Positions 17,024 to 25,185 of a stretch of 64,000 nt of DNA are shown here, piece after piece. This stretch comes from Propionigenium maris DSM 9537 (lineage in GTDB: Bacteria > Fusobacteriota > Fusobacteriia > Fusobacteriales > Fusobacteriaceae), in assembly GCF_027925155.1 (NCBI RefSeq), contig NZ_BSDY01000001.1, forward strand, positions 300,508 through 364,507. The letters are read 5' to 3'. Below the pieces are notes generated by a model. That model was not told the origin of the DNA and did not search any database. It worked only from the letters and a program-made list of their open reading frames with translations. Each line of letters begins with the position of its first letter. Position 1 is the stretch's first letter. A program made the translations under genes and the position numbers.

Positions 17024-19099
17024 TCAATCAAAGAGCCTTCTGAAGAAGCCTTTGGTACCGTCGCTAACCCCTCTAAAGAACTTTTTAATCTCTCCCTCAG
17101 GGACCTGATCCTTCTTGAAGAGGACTTCTCTTCTATAGGTTTTAGGAGGTCTTCCCACCTCTCCAGTACGAAGATCTATGTTTCTTTTTACAAGCTCTCC
17201 ATTTCTCTTATTATCATCTATAAACTCAAATTCCGAAGGATCATAGATTCCCTTATCTATAAGGGACATGTAGAAGTTTTTCCATAGGGGAGCTGCAACT
17301 CTACCTCCAGTTGATCCATTTGGCATAGAGGAGTTGTCGTCATATCCCATATAGATAACGGTTACGTAGTCTGGAGTGAAGCCAGCATACCAGGCTGCTC
17401 TGAAATCGTTGGATGTTCCGGTTTTACCTCCCTGTTCCAGAGCAGAACCAAACCTCGTTGTTACCTTAGCTGCCCTACCAGAACCGTTTTTTACCACATC
17501 CTGGAGCATATAAGTTGTAAGAGCTGTATTTACCGGATCGAAGATCCAGCTTCCTTCTTCAGTCTCTCTTCTGTAAAGGACATTTCCGTGGTCATCCTCT
17601 ATTTTTGTAATGAGAACAGGCTCGTGAGCATAACCTCCATTGGCAAAGGGAAGGTAGGAAGTTGCCAGATCAAGGGGAGATGCACTCATAGATCCAAGGG
17701 CCGATGTGAGGTTATCCTCCATTGTTATACCAGCTCCTGTAGCCTGAAAGTTTCCCTTAACACTTTCTAGTCCCACTTCCTTTAAAAGCTTTACAGCTAC
17801 TGTGTTTACAGATTTTTCCAGAGATTCCAGAAGAGTTATCTTACCGTATTCCTTCCTCCCGTAGTTTCTGGGAGTCCACTTCCCGTAGGAAACTGTAGAG
17901 GCATCTACAACCTGGTTCATTGTATATCCCTTCTCCATGGCTGTATAGTAAACAAAGGGCTTGAAGGTAGACCCGATCTGCTTCTTGGTATTTACTGCTC
18001 TGTTAAAGTTTCCTGCACTGTAGTTCTTTCCACCGATGATACTCCTTACCTCACCAGTGTGAGCATCTAATGTCACCATGGCTCCCTGGAGCTTAGCATC
18101 CTTTCTCAGGTAGGAGTAGGAGTTAAACTCCTCACGGGCAGTTTTCTGCATCTCTGTATCCAGGGTGGTATATACCTTTAGCCCTCCCCTTGCTACTATA
18201 TCCACAGCCACAAGGTCGGTAAGTTTATCCTCTACTATATCTGTAAAATCAGGAGCCTTGGCGCTCTCCCTCTTCCTTCTCCCGTCCTTCACTATGACAG
18301 AGACATTCTTCCTTCTACGATATCCCCTTGGAAGGTCCTGCTCCTTTAGAAATTTATGCTGGAGAGCCAGGTTGTACTGAGCTTCATCGATGATTCCCTG
18401 ATTATACATAAGCTTCAGTATAAGGTGGGCTCTCTTCAGGGCATTGTCCAGATTAGTTCTGGGATTATATGTGCTTGGTCTGTTGGGAATACCTGCAAGC
18501 ATGGCTGCCTCTGGGAGATTTATCTCAGACACATCCTTGTTAAAGATATCTCTCGCAGCTTCCCTTACACCGTAGGATCCCGAGCCAAAGTAGATCTCGT
18601 TGAGGTACTTTTCCAGGATCTCCTTCTTGGTGTAGACTCTCTCTATCTCAAGGGTAATAATAAGCTCCTTAAACTTTCTTGTGATGGTTCTCTCATTGCT
18701 AAGGAAGGCGTTCTTTGAAAGCTGCTGGGAGATTGTACTTCCTCCCTGGGACACCCTTCCCTTGGAAAGATTAACCAGTACGGCTTTACCAAGTCTCCTC
18801 ACATCTATTCCAAAGTGGGAGTAAAACCTCCTGTCCTCCACAGCTATAAAGGCATTTTGCAGGTCCTCTGGGATCTCACTGATATCGGCGTTCTCCCCCT
18901 TCTGTCTGGAGATATACTCGATTATATTTTCATCCCTGTCAAGAACTGTAATGGGTTCTGTGAGGGTATAGGAATTTATCGAATCCTTAACACTTATGTA
19001 GGTTGCAATGGATACTCCTCCCATGGTTATACATCCTGCTGCAAGGAGGATGAGAAGCTTTCTTTTTTGTCTCTTTATTGTCTCAATAACTCTTTTCAT
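17024..19099 (-). CDS. mrcA: Class A penicillin-binding protein 1A (transglycosylase/transpeptidase)
   Basis: 691 residues. A short cytoplasmic tail and one TM helix (about 13-33) anchor it. The GT51 domain shows EDRRFYSHFGID (catalytic Glu), GGSTISQQLSKN and KKEILEKYLNEIYFG. The transpeptidase has the serine motif STFK (in GSTFKPFVYYTA), SVN in KSVNTVAVKLL, and KTGTSNDFRAAWY. It polymerises and crosslinks peptidoglycan on the periplasmic side. The linker (about residues 270-290) is Lys/Arg-rich. AGGTGAAG lies upstream of the ATG. It is monocistronic and no terminator is obvious. Confidence 0.94.
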   Translation of the reverse strand: MKRVIETIKRQKRKLLILLAAGCITMGGVSIATYISVKDSINSYTLTEPITVLDRDENIIEYISRQKGENADISEIPEDLQNAFIAVEDRRFYSHFGIDVRRLGKAVLVNLSKGRVSQGGSTISQQLSKNAFLSNERTITRKFKELIITLEIERVYTKKEILEKYLNEIYFGSGSYGVREAARDIFNKDVSEINLPEAAMLAGIPNRPSTYNPRTNLDNALKRAHLILKLMYNQGIIDEAQYNLALQHKFLKEQDLPRGYRRRKNVSVIVKDGRRKRESAKAPDFTDIVEDKLTDLVAVDIVARGGLKVYTTLDTEMQKTAREEFNSYSYLRKDAKLQGAMVTLDAHTGEVRSIIGGKNYSAGNFNRAVNTKKQIGSTFKPFVYYTAMEKGYTMNQVVDASTVSYGKWTPRNYGRKEYGKITLLESLEKSVNTVAVKLLKEVGLESVKGNFQATGAGITMEDNLTSALGSMSASPLDLATSYLPFANGGYAHEPVLITKIEDDHGNVLYRRETEEGSWIFDPVNTALTTYMLQDVVKNGSGRAAKVTTRFGSALEQGGKTGTSNDFRAAWYAGFTPDYVTVIYMGYDDNSSMPNGSTGGRVAAPLWKNFYMSLIDKGIYDPSEFEFIDDNKRNGELVKRNIDLRTGEVGRPPKTYRREVLFKKDQVPEGEIKKFFRGVSDGTKGFFRRLFD

Positions 19100-19213
19100 A
19101 TTTAATCTTCACCTATATCGTATTTTTTATAATTATCTCATATAAATGTGATGTTTATATGAGGAGGGCGAAGTATCGAAAATTGAATACCTCAACAAAA
19201 TGTGTGGGAAATC

Positions 19214-19242
19214 TTGACAGAAGTTTATTTTAAAAGTATACC
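19214..19242 (+). promoter_or_regulatory. Promoter of the C26 peptidase operon
   Basis: TTGACA (19214-19219), exactly 17 bp, TATACC (19237-19242). Confidence 0.8.
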
Positions 19243-19277
19243 ATTACCATATTAACGTAAAAAGCAGAGGGATGTCT

Positions 19278-19988
19278 ATGAAAAAGAAGGTTGTAGGAGT
19301 CAGCGGAAACAGAAGAAGTTGGAGTGATTTTGAAAGGGATTATGTAAATACCCACTATACAGATTCCATAGAGATGGCAGGGGCAGTTCCTCTCATTCTT
19401 CCCATTACCACGAGAGAGGAGACAATTAAAAGCTATATAGATATGGTAGATGTACTTATTCTCTCTGGAGGGCATGATATGGATCCGGTTTACTACAATG
19501 AGGAAGTCCTTCCCGAGGGAGATATGCCCTTTAGGGATAGGGATGCCTTTGATATGCTTCTTATAAGGTATGCAGTGGAGAAGGGGATTCCTATCTTAGG
19601 TATATGCCGGGGGATGCAGGTTCTCAATGTATATTTTGGAGGAAGCCTCTACCAGGACCTCAAGTACAATAAGAATGTTTACCTTAAGCATATTCAGGAG
19701 AGCTCTCCAGGAGAGCACGTACACAAGGTAGCAATAGAGGAGGACTCGGTTCTTTCAGAGATCTTTGGGGAGGAGTTATGGGTGAACTCCTACCATCACC
19801 AGCTTGTAAAGGAGGTAGGTGAAGGCTTAAAAGTTACAGGGAGGGCCAGCGATATGGCTGTGGAGCTCATCGAGTGGAGAGATAGCAGTAGGTTTATAGT
19901 AGGGGTCCAGTGGCATCCAGAGATGATGTATTCCAGCGGTTCAAGGGAGATGGGCAGGATATTTAAACTGCTTTTAGAGTGGGCATAG
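19278..19988 (+). CDS. Gamma-glutamyl-gamma-aminobutyrate hydrolase family (C26) peptidase
   Basis: 236 residues, class I glutamine-amidotransferase fold. The nucleophile elbow is GICRGMQVLNVYFGG, the catalytic His is in VQWHPEMM, and LILSGGHDMDPVYY and NSYHHQLVKEVGEG are further PuuD-family features. It hydrolyses gamma-glutamyl bonds in the cytoplasm. The second ATG (19278) is chosen because AGAGGG then has proper spacing. The peptide-binding lipoprotein gene starts 29 bases after its stop, suggesting that imported gamma-glutamyl peptides are the substrate. This is inference. Confidence 0.88.
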   Translation: MKKKVVGVSGNRRSWSDFERDYVNTHYTDSIEMAGAVPLILPITTREETIKSYIDMVDVLILSGGHDMDPVYYNEEVLPEGDMPFRDRDAFDMLLIRYAVEKGIPILGICRGMQVLNVYFGGSLYQDLKYNKNVYLKHIQESSPGEHVHKVAIEEDSVLSEIFGEELWVNSYHHQLVKEVGEGLKVTGRASDMAVELIEWRDSSRFIVGVQWHPEMMYSSGSREMGRIFKLLLEWA

Positions 19989-20017
19989 AAAAACAAAAAT
20001 TAAAAAGGGGGAGTTAT

Positions 20018-21520
20018 ATGAAGAGAGTTTTATTGCTGCTAATGGTATGCGTATGGCTTGTATCGTGTGGTAAGAAGGAGACAGAGGTTCCCAAGAAGGA
20101 TACCCTTGTATACGCTCAGTTGACGGAAGCTAAGAGTTTGGATCCTCATGCAAGTACCGACCAGTATTCTCAGAGGGTGATAGCCAATATCTATGACAGG
20201 CTTGTGGAAGTGGATGAGGATATGAATATCATTCCCAGCTTTGCCACAGAGTGGAAGAATGATGGTGATACCACAATGGTATTCAAATTAAGGGAAGGAG
20301 TAAAGTTTCACAGCGGAAAGGAGGCAACTGCTGAGGATGTAAAGTTTTCACTGGAAAGGGCAATGGGATCTCCCAAGCTGGGGAGTCTGTATACCCTCTT
20401 TGATAGGATAGAAGTTGTGGATAAGTACACTGTATCTGTAACCACGAAGAAGCCCTTTGGAGCCCTCCTCTACCACCTGTCCCATAAATCTGCCTCCATC
20501 CTCAATAAGGAGTTTGTAGAGGAGAATGAGGGGAATATAGATCAGATAGCAGACGGTACCGGGGCCTATATGCTGGATTCGTGGACAGCTGGGGACAATA
20601 TAGTTCTAAAGAGAAATGCCCAGTACTTTAGAGGGGAACCAGCTATCGAGTATATCAAGATCAGGAGTATAGCTGAGGAGAACAGTAAGGTGATAGGCCT
20701 TGAGACTGGAGAGATAGACATTGCTGCTGATTTAGAGTCTATGTCCAGAAATACAATCCTTGAAAATAATAACCTTATCCTTGCTGAGACCAGTTCCTTC
20801 AGTGTTCAGTACCTAGGAATGAATGTGGAAAAGCCATATCTGAACGATATCAAAGTGAGAAAGGCAATTGCAATGGCTATAGATAAGGATATAATCATTG
20901 AAACTATTCTCATGGGAGCTATGAAGGAGGCCAACAGCTTCCTTGCTCCAGGTGTTTTTGGATATTCCAAGAGTGCAGCTACTTATGAATACAATCCAGA
21001 GGAAGCTAGGAAGCTTATAGAGGAAACTGGATATGAAAACATCGAGCTTACTGTACTTACAAGTAACAATACCACAAGAGCGCAGATATGTGAGGTAATT
21101 CAGGCACAGCTCAAGGAGATCGGAGTAGATCTTAAGATAGAGATTGTAGAGTGGGGAACATTCCTTTCAGCTACATCCTCTGGTAAAGCTGAACTCTATA
21201 TGCTTGGTTGGTCTCCATCTACAGGTGACGGGGATTACGGACTTGTTCCCAATACCCACAGTGCCAACAAGGGAAGCGGAGGAAACAGAAGCTTCTATGA
21301 GAACAAGGAGCTGGACAGAGTGCTAGACATGGCCAAGGAGGAGCTTGATGTAGACAGGAGAAGGGACCTCTATGCTGAGGCTCAGGATATTATAAATGAG
21401 GATGTACCGGTACTTCCCCTCTACTATCAGTTATCCAATGCAGGATTAAACAAATCTGTAAAGGGATATGTGCAGACATCAGCAAACTATCCATACTTTT
21501 ACAAACTAAGTTTTCAATAG
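20018..21520 (+). CDS. Peptide-type ABC transporter substrate-binding lipoprotein (SBP family 5)
   Basis: 500 residues from the ATG at 20018 (AGGGGGAG upstream). A signal peptide ends VWLVSC, giving a lipid-anchored Cys. LVYAQLTEAKSLDPHASTDQ, ANIYDRLVE, FHSGKEATAEDVKFSLERAM and DVPVLPLYYQLSNAG are typical of DppA/OppA/GsiB-like binding proteins. It would capture oligopeptides, dipeptides or glutathione for import. No permease or ATPase genes follow, so it must share a transporter encoded elsewhere. It forms a two-gene operon with the C26 peptidase and ends at a strong terminator. Confidence 0.9.
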   Translation: MKRVLLLLMVCVWLVSCGKKETEVPKKDTLVYAQLTEAKSLDPHASTDQYSQRVIANIYDRLVEVDEDMNIIPSFATEWKNDGDTTMVFKLREGVKFHSGKEATAEDVKFSLERAMGSPKLGSLYTLFDRIEVVDKYTVSVTTKKPFGALLYHLSHKSASILNKEFVEENEGNIDQIADGTGAYMLDSWTAGDNIVLKRNAQYFRGEPAIEYIKIRSIAEENSKVIGLETGEIDIAADLESMSRNTILENNNLILAETSSFSVQYLGMNVEKPYLNDIKVRKAIAMAIDKDIIIETILMGAMKEANSFLAPGVFGYSKSAATYEYNPEEARKLIEETGYENIELTVLTSNNTTRAQICEVIQAQLKEIGVDLKIEIVEWGTFLSATSSGKAELYMLGWSPSTGDGDYGLVPNTHSANKGSGGNRSFYENKELDRVLDMAKEELDVDRRRDLYAEAQDIINEDVPVLPLYYQLSNAGLNKSVKGYVQTSANYPYFYKLSFQ

Positions 21521-21530
21521 AAAATTAAAG

Positions 21531-21560
21531 AGACAGGCTGCCTAAGCAGCCTGTCTTTTG
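21531..21560 (+). terminator. Intrinsic terminator after the binding-protein gene
   Basis: AGACAGGCTGC, loop CTAA, GCAGCCTGTCT then TTTTG. The dispersed element starts here. Confidence 0.9.
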
Positions 21561-21650
21561 TTATTAAGGAAAGTATAGAAATTATATAAATCTACATGAA
21601 ATAATAAGTGTTCCAATTGGTTATTGGAATGTAACTTCACTTTATTTTTT
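21557..21650 (+). repeat. Dispersed terminator-associated element, copy B1
   Basis: It contains TTAAGGAAAGTATAGAA (21564 onward) close to the consensus and ends about 85 bases later at a degenerate TGTAACTTCAC. Same orientation as the upstream gene. Confidence 0.55.
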
Positions 21651-21733
21651 ATAGTTAAGGAAGGTATAAAGTTATAGATTATTCTCACCGATAAAGCCCC
21701 ACTGCATAAAATTAGAAGGGTGGAGCGTCACGA
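21651..21733 (+). repeat. Dispersed terminator-associated element, copy B2 (tandem)
   Basis: It starts GTTAAGGAAGGTATAAAGTTATAG, a diverged second head, and ends GCGTCACGATC. It lies directly after copy B1 and reaches the 3' end of the pagL-like gene. Confidence 0.5.
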
Positions 21734-21752
21734 TCCTTTAAAAGGATTTTTT
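21732..21752 (+). terminator. Small hairpin with T-run overlapping the 3' end of the pagL-like gene
   Basis: ATCCTTT-A-AAAGGAT followed by T7 on the plus strand. It overlaps the last codons of the minus-strand gene. Confidence 0.4.
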
Positions 21753-22235
21753 TATAGCTATTCCCAGGGTATTTCCATCTATTCCCGGATTGTTGTCGGT
21801 TATTCCTGCATTGGATATATGCCAGATTGTCCCCTTAAGGATGAGTTCAGTGTCCTCACAGAGAGCATAGCTGAGTCCCACTCCGATATTCTCCTTGAAG
21901 TTGAAGTTGTCGTGCTGGCTGGTGTTGTAGGTATTCAGGTACATAAATCCAAGGCCTCCAAAAATAATAAACTTCCACTGGGGGGCGAGGATAAACTCCT
22001 TGTTGAGATTTATCATAACCCCAGGATCCAGAGTGCCGTCAGCTACATGGATGAAGGGTTCCCCGCTTATGTAGAAGGTAGGAGAAAAGTTATATAGGGG
22101 AAGGGCAGACTGTATATACCAACCGTCATATGTTTTTTCATTGGTGCTGTTTAAATATCCTCCCTCTAAAGACAGATCTATCGAAGGTGTTATCACTGTA
22201 AGAGAAAGGAAGAGAAAAGAGAGTATTTTTTTCAT
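21738..22235 (-). CDS. pagL: PagL-like lipid A 3-O-deacylase (outer-membrane barrel)
   Basis: 165 residues: a signal peptide (MKKILSFLFLSLTVITPS) then alternating amphipathic strands ending in a C-terminal Phe, as expected for a small eight-strand outer-membrane barrel. The segment WHISNAGITDNNPGID carries the His-x-Ser-Asn motif and NPG turn of the PagL family; an Asp stands 12 residues after the Ser, where the acidic triad member is expected (Glu in PagL). The enzyme removes the 3-position acyl chain of lipid A and alters endotoxicity and permeability. It follows the FadL-like gene by 129 bases, with a terminator between. Confidence 0.72.
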   Translation of the reverse strand: MKKILSFLFLSLTVITPSIDLSLEGGYLNSTNEKTYDGWYIQSALPLYNFSPTFYISGEPFIHVADGTLDPGVMINLNKEFILAPQWKFIIFGGLGFMYLNTYNTSQHDNFNFKENIGVGLSYALCEDTELILKGTIWHISNAGITDNNPGIDGNTLGIAIKKSF

Positions 22236-22299
22236 TGTATCCTCCTAATGAAGCAGGTCTATTTACCTATAATTAGGAGCAATGTTGGCTAAATCCTTT

Positions 22300-22345
22300 T
22301 ATATAACAAAAACTTTCCAGTGATATTTTATAAACTGGAAAGTTT
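22300..22345 (-). terminator. Intrinsic terminator after the FadL-like gene
   Basis: AAACTTTCCAGT (22310-22321) pairs with ACTGGAAAGTTT (22334-22345); on the minus strand a TTTTTG run follows. Confidence 0.85.
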
Positions 22346-22364
22346 CATTATATTTATATTCTTA

Positions 22365-23693
22365 TTAGAACTTCATAGTACAGCTGATACCAAAGGCAAG
22401 GAAGCTTTTCTCATACTTCACTGAAGGGAAGCTTGCCTCCGTTCCGTTAAAGTCCTTCTCCTCTCCAGAGGCTGTAGCTGTGTCATAGGAGATCTGAGCT
22501 ACCGATAGTAACCACTCCTGATTTGGATTGGGCCTGTACTTTATACCTGTACCAATGATGTGGGAATCTAGGGCATACTCCACATCTGAATATGTCTCTT
22601 CATTAGCTCCCGTATCAGCATAGTTATAACCCAGGGTCCACGACCACTTTTCATTTATCAGATACTCCATACCTACATTCAGCTCGTATCCATTGTCATA
22701 ACCATTCTGTCCGTCAAGGTCGGCATCCTTTACAAAGTAGTAGTTACCCCCTGCCATAATAACAAGCCTGTCTGTAAGCTTATGGGATGCTCCAAGGGCA
22801 AGCATTGCAGGGAGATCTCTGTATCTCTTATCCCCGTCTGCATACTGAGGATAGAAATCTAGGAATCCAATCTCTTTATTAAGGATTTTTGCTGGGTCAT
22901 CTGTAGCATCTGCCTCAAACTTCAGCTTAACCTTTGTTTCATATCTGGCAGCAAAGTTCCACCTGTCATTGGGCATATAGTTTACACCAAAGATTCCTCC
23001 AACTCCCCAGGCCTCCCTCTCAGAGTCGATGGTGAAGTCTTTCTTCTGTACAATCATCCCCTCAACTGGTTCAGTAACCCCATCATATTTAGCATATCCC
23101 TTGAGCTCTCTGGTAGCATAGACTACTCTACCTGCTGCTGAAAGCGCCCACTTTTCGTTTAGAGCCCAAGCCCTACCAAGGGTAGCTCCAAAGTACTTGT
23201 TGCTTCCCTCAAAGCTGGAATCTTTCATATATACATTTTCAAAGGGATTAAACCCTAATTTTGGTATGAGTTTCGCTCCCTGTTGGTTCAAGATACCTGG
23301 GATCTTTCCTGAACCAGGTACTCCGTCATCATACTCAAGAGTAGCTCCCCCACCAATTACTCCTATGGAGAAGTAGGTGGCTGTGCTCCCATTTTTGTTG
23401 ACAAAGTTTATGTTTGGAATTACCGGTTCAAAGGTATCTGAGTCATAGTCCTTTCCCTCAGACTTCATCCCCTCGTGGATAAATCCAAATTGGTTTCCAA
23501 TCTGTAGATATCTACCATCCTCCAGGTGCACAATACCTGCAGGGTTATAATTACTTCCGTCTACAGAAATAATAGCATTTTGAGCCGGGTTTCCAAGATA
23601 TGCAGGTGACTGGTTCATAAGGTAGTCAACACTTGCAGAGTAGGAAACATGGCCAATACAACTTAGTAGTAATAACTTTTTAAGAATTTTCAT
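22365..23693 (-). CDS. OmpP1/FadL/TodX-family outer-membrane protein
   Basis: 442 residues. After a signal peptide ending SYSAS, the mature start VDYLMNQSPAYLGNPAQNA has the family's N-terminal hatch and the NPAG motif (SNYNPAGIVHL). Many amphipathic strands follow and the protein ends CTMKF with terminal Phe. FadL-like channels take up long-chain fatty acids or other hydrophobic compounds by lateral diffusion. The start at 23693 lies inside the end of the TetR gene (14-base overlap), so the pair is translationally coupled and probably repressed together. Confidence 0.9.
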   Translation of the reverse strand: MKILKKLLLLSCIGHVSYSASVDYLMNQSPAYLGNPAQNAIISVDGSNYNPAGIVHLEDGRYLQIGNQFGFIHEGMKSEGKDYDSDTFEPVIPNINFVNKNGSTATYFSIGVIGGGATLEYDDGVPGSGKIPGILNQQGAKLIPKLGFNPFENVYMKDSSFEGSNKYFGATLGRAWALNEKWALSAAGRVVYATRELKGYAKYDGVTEPVEGMIVQKKDFTIDSEREAWGVGGIFGVNYMPNDRWNFAARYETKVKLKFEADATDDPAKILNKEIGFLDFYPQYADGDKRYRDLPAMLALGASHKLTDRLVIMAGGNYYFVKDADLDGQNGYDNGYELNVGMEYLINEKWSWTLGYNYADTGANEETYSDVEYALDSHIIGTGIKYRPNPNQEWLLSVAQISYDTATASGEEKDFNGTEASFPSVKYEKSFLAFGISCTMKF

Positions 23694-24273
23694 AATCTCT
23701 CTCATCAGGATTAATAGCTTCCTTTATAAAAAACCTTCCAGTTTCCAGCAGATTTTTCTTTATATACTCATCTGAAGGATCCTCTATATAACCAGTACAG
23801 GTAAGGGTAGCTAGTCCCTGGGCATAGATCCATCCCTTGTTTAAAAGCCAGTCGGCTCTCTCACAGCTGAGGTTCTGGAACCTGGGATCCCTTGCAAACT
23901 GCTCCTTTATAAGGGCTTTAAAGTCCTCTAATATCTCCTGTATTAAGTCATTGTAGGGCGTTGCTCTTAAGAAGATAGATCTGAAGAGTTCCTTCTCCTC
24001 CCTGGCAAAGAGAACTACTCCCATCCCTACATTTAGGAGAACAAGGTCGGTATAATCCTCCCTTATATACTCCATAAACTTATTTTTGGCGAGCTTAAGT
24101 AACTCCTCCTTTACCTCATCCATAGAGGAAAAAAAGGTATAGATAGGAATAGTAGAAGAGTTCATCTCCCTGGCTAGATTTCTGGCGCTAATATCCTGAA
24201 GTCCCCTTTCAACTAATATTTTATAAGCATAATTTAAAATAACTTCTCGAGAATAAACTGCTTTCTTAGGCAT
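23680..24273 (-). CDS. TetR/AcrR-family transcriptional regulator
   Basis: 197 residues. The N-terminal HTH (SREVILNYAYKILVERGLQDISARNLAREM, then PIYTFFSSMDEVKEELL) is TetR-like; the C-terminal ligand domain has the TetR_C_33-like layout of five or so helices. It probably represses its own operon, including the FadL-like porin, and may respond to a fatty acid or other hydrophobic ligand (inference). Two inverted repeats built on AGGTGTTAT lie upstream, one over the promoter. AGGAGG precedes the ATG. Confidence 0.88.
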   Translation of the reverse strand: MPKKAVYSREVILNYAYKILVERGLQDISARNLAREMNSSTIPIYTFFSSMDEVKEELLKLAKNKFMEYIREDYTDLVLLNVGMGVVLFAREEKELFRSIFLRATPYNDLIQEILEDFKALIKEQFARDPRFQNLSCERADWLLNKGWIYAQGLATLTCTGYIEDPSDEYIKKNLLETGRFFIKEAINPDERDYENS

Positions 24274-24286
24274 TAATTAACCTCCT

Positions 24287-24338
24287 AGGTGTTATGCATA
24301 GGCAATATAATATAACACTCTTTTCTTTGTTAAGTCAA
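24287..24338 (-). promoter_or_regulatory. TetR operon promoter with overlapping operator
   Basis: On the minus strand a -35 TTGACT (24333-24338) and a -10 TATATT (24309-24314) are 18 bp apart. AGGTGTTAT (24287-24295) and ATAACACT (24312-24319) form an inverted repeat covering the -10 and the start site, a position suited to repression. Confidence 0.7.
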
Positions 24339-24377
24339 TATTTTTAAAGGGTTATAACTATATATAAAAAACATAAA

Positions 24378-24408
24378 ATAACACCTATGTTTTATGCACA
24401 GGTGTTAT
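24378..24408. promoter_or_regulatory. Second TetR operator candidate
   Basis: ATAACACCT (24378-24386) and AGGTGTTAT (24400-24408) are a perfect 9-bp inverted repeat, using the same half-site as the operator at 24287 but 90 bases upstream of it. Confidence 0.6.
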
Positions 24409-24493
24409 ATAACGTCCGTCGGTATCTTTTAAAATATGAAAATATTAGATTTTTGACCTCTAAATTAAAACAAAAGATACAGGTTCTTTTTTA

Positions 24494-24530
24494 CAAAAAA
24501 AATTAAAGGCTATCTTTTCAGATAGCCTTT
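24494..24530 (-). terminator. Intrinsic terminator on the minus strand
   Basis: AAAGGCTATC and GATAGCCTTT form a 10-bp stem followed on the minus strand by a T-rich tract; it serves the Glu/Pro-rich lipoprotein gene. Confidence 0.85.
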
Positions 24531-24542
24531 AGTGGATATACT

Positions 24543-25076
24543 TTATTCCTCTTCCTTAGTAGGTGGCTTTTTCATCTTGGCAACTACAAAGGCTGCTACT
24601 GCTGCTGCCACAGCACCTAAAGCAACAAATATTCCCTTGGAATTATCTTTTTCCTCTACCTTCTCCTCAGGAACTACAGGAGGCTCAACCTCCTCTACCT
24701 TCTTGGTGGTTTCCTCATCCACCTTCACCTTTTCCTCTACCTCTTTAACTATGGCAGTATCGATCTCCTCATCAGCTGGCTCAGGGACAGGTGTAATAGT
24801 TTTTGGAGGTGATTTCTTCCTTGGAGCTGGTTTCTTGTATACAGGCTTAGCTACTGGGGCAACCTCTTGAACACTGTCTTCAACCTGAGGCTCTTCTTCT
24901 TCTTCCACTACAAGAACCTCCTCTTCAACCTGAGGTTCCCCTATCTCCTCTACTACCTCTTCCTCAACTATAATTGTACTTTTAACTACCTCTGGTTTAT
25001 CCTCCTGCTTTGGCTCGGTTTTGGCACATCCCACAACGAGCATGAGGGCAAATATGAGCATCAAGAGTTTTTTCAT
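24543..25076 (-). CDS. Glu/Pro/Val-rich lipoprotein with C-terminal membrane anchor
   Basis: 177 residues, no known family. The signal peptide ends LMLVVGC, giving a lipidated N-terminus. About 120 residues of low-complexity acidic sequence follow (repeated VEEE and PQVEE) with a basic Pro/Lys patch (KKPAPRKKSPPK) in the middle. Near the C-terminus GIFVALGAVAAAVAAFVVA is a transmembrane helix followed by MKKPPTKEEE. One end could sit in the outer membrane and the other in the inner membrane, spanning the periplasm; or both ends are in the inner membrane. The ATG at 25076 has AAGGTGAT upstream. Confidence 0.7.
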   Translation of the reverse strand: MKKLLMLIFALMLVVGCAKTEPKQEDKPEVVKSTIIVEEEVVEEIGEPQVEEEVLVVEEEEEPQVEDSVQEVAPVAKPVYKKPAPRKKSPPKTITPVPEPADEEIDTAIVKEVEEKVKVDEETTKKVEEVEPPVVPEEKVEEKDNSKGIFVALGAVAAAVAAFVVAKMKKPPTKEEE

Positions 25077-25185
25077 AGAAATCACCTTCTTTATCTTTAT
25101 TCTTACTTCTCAATACTTTTTTCTGTAAGAGGAGGATAATTCCTTCAAATAAATTACGTATTTAAGATTGCCTGTACCTCTTATG

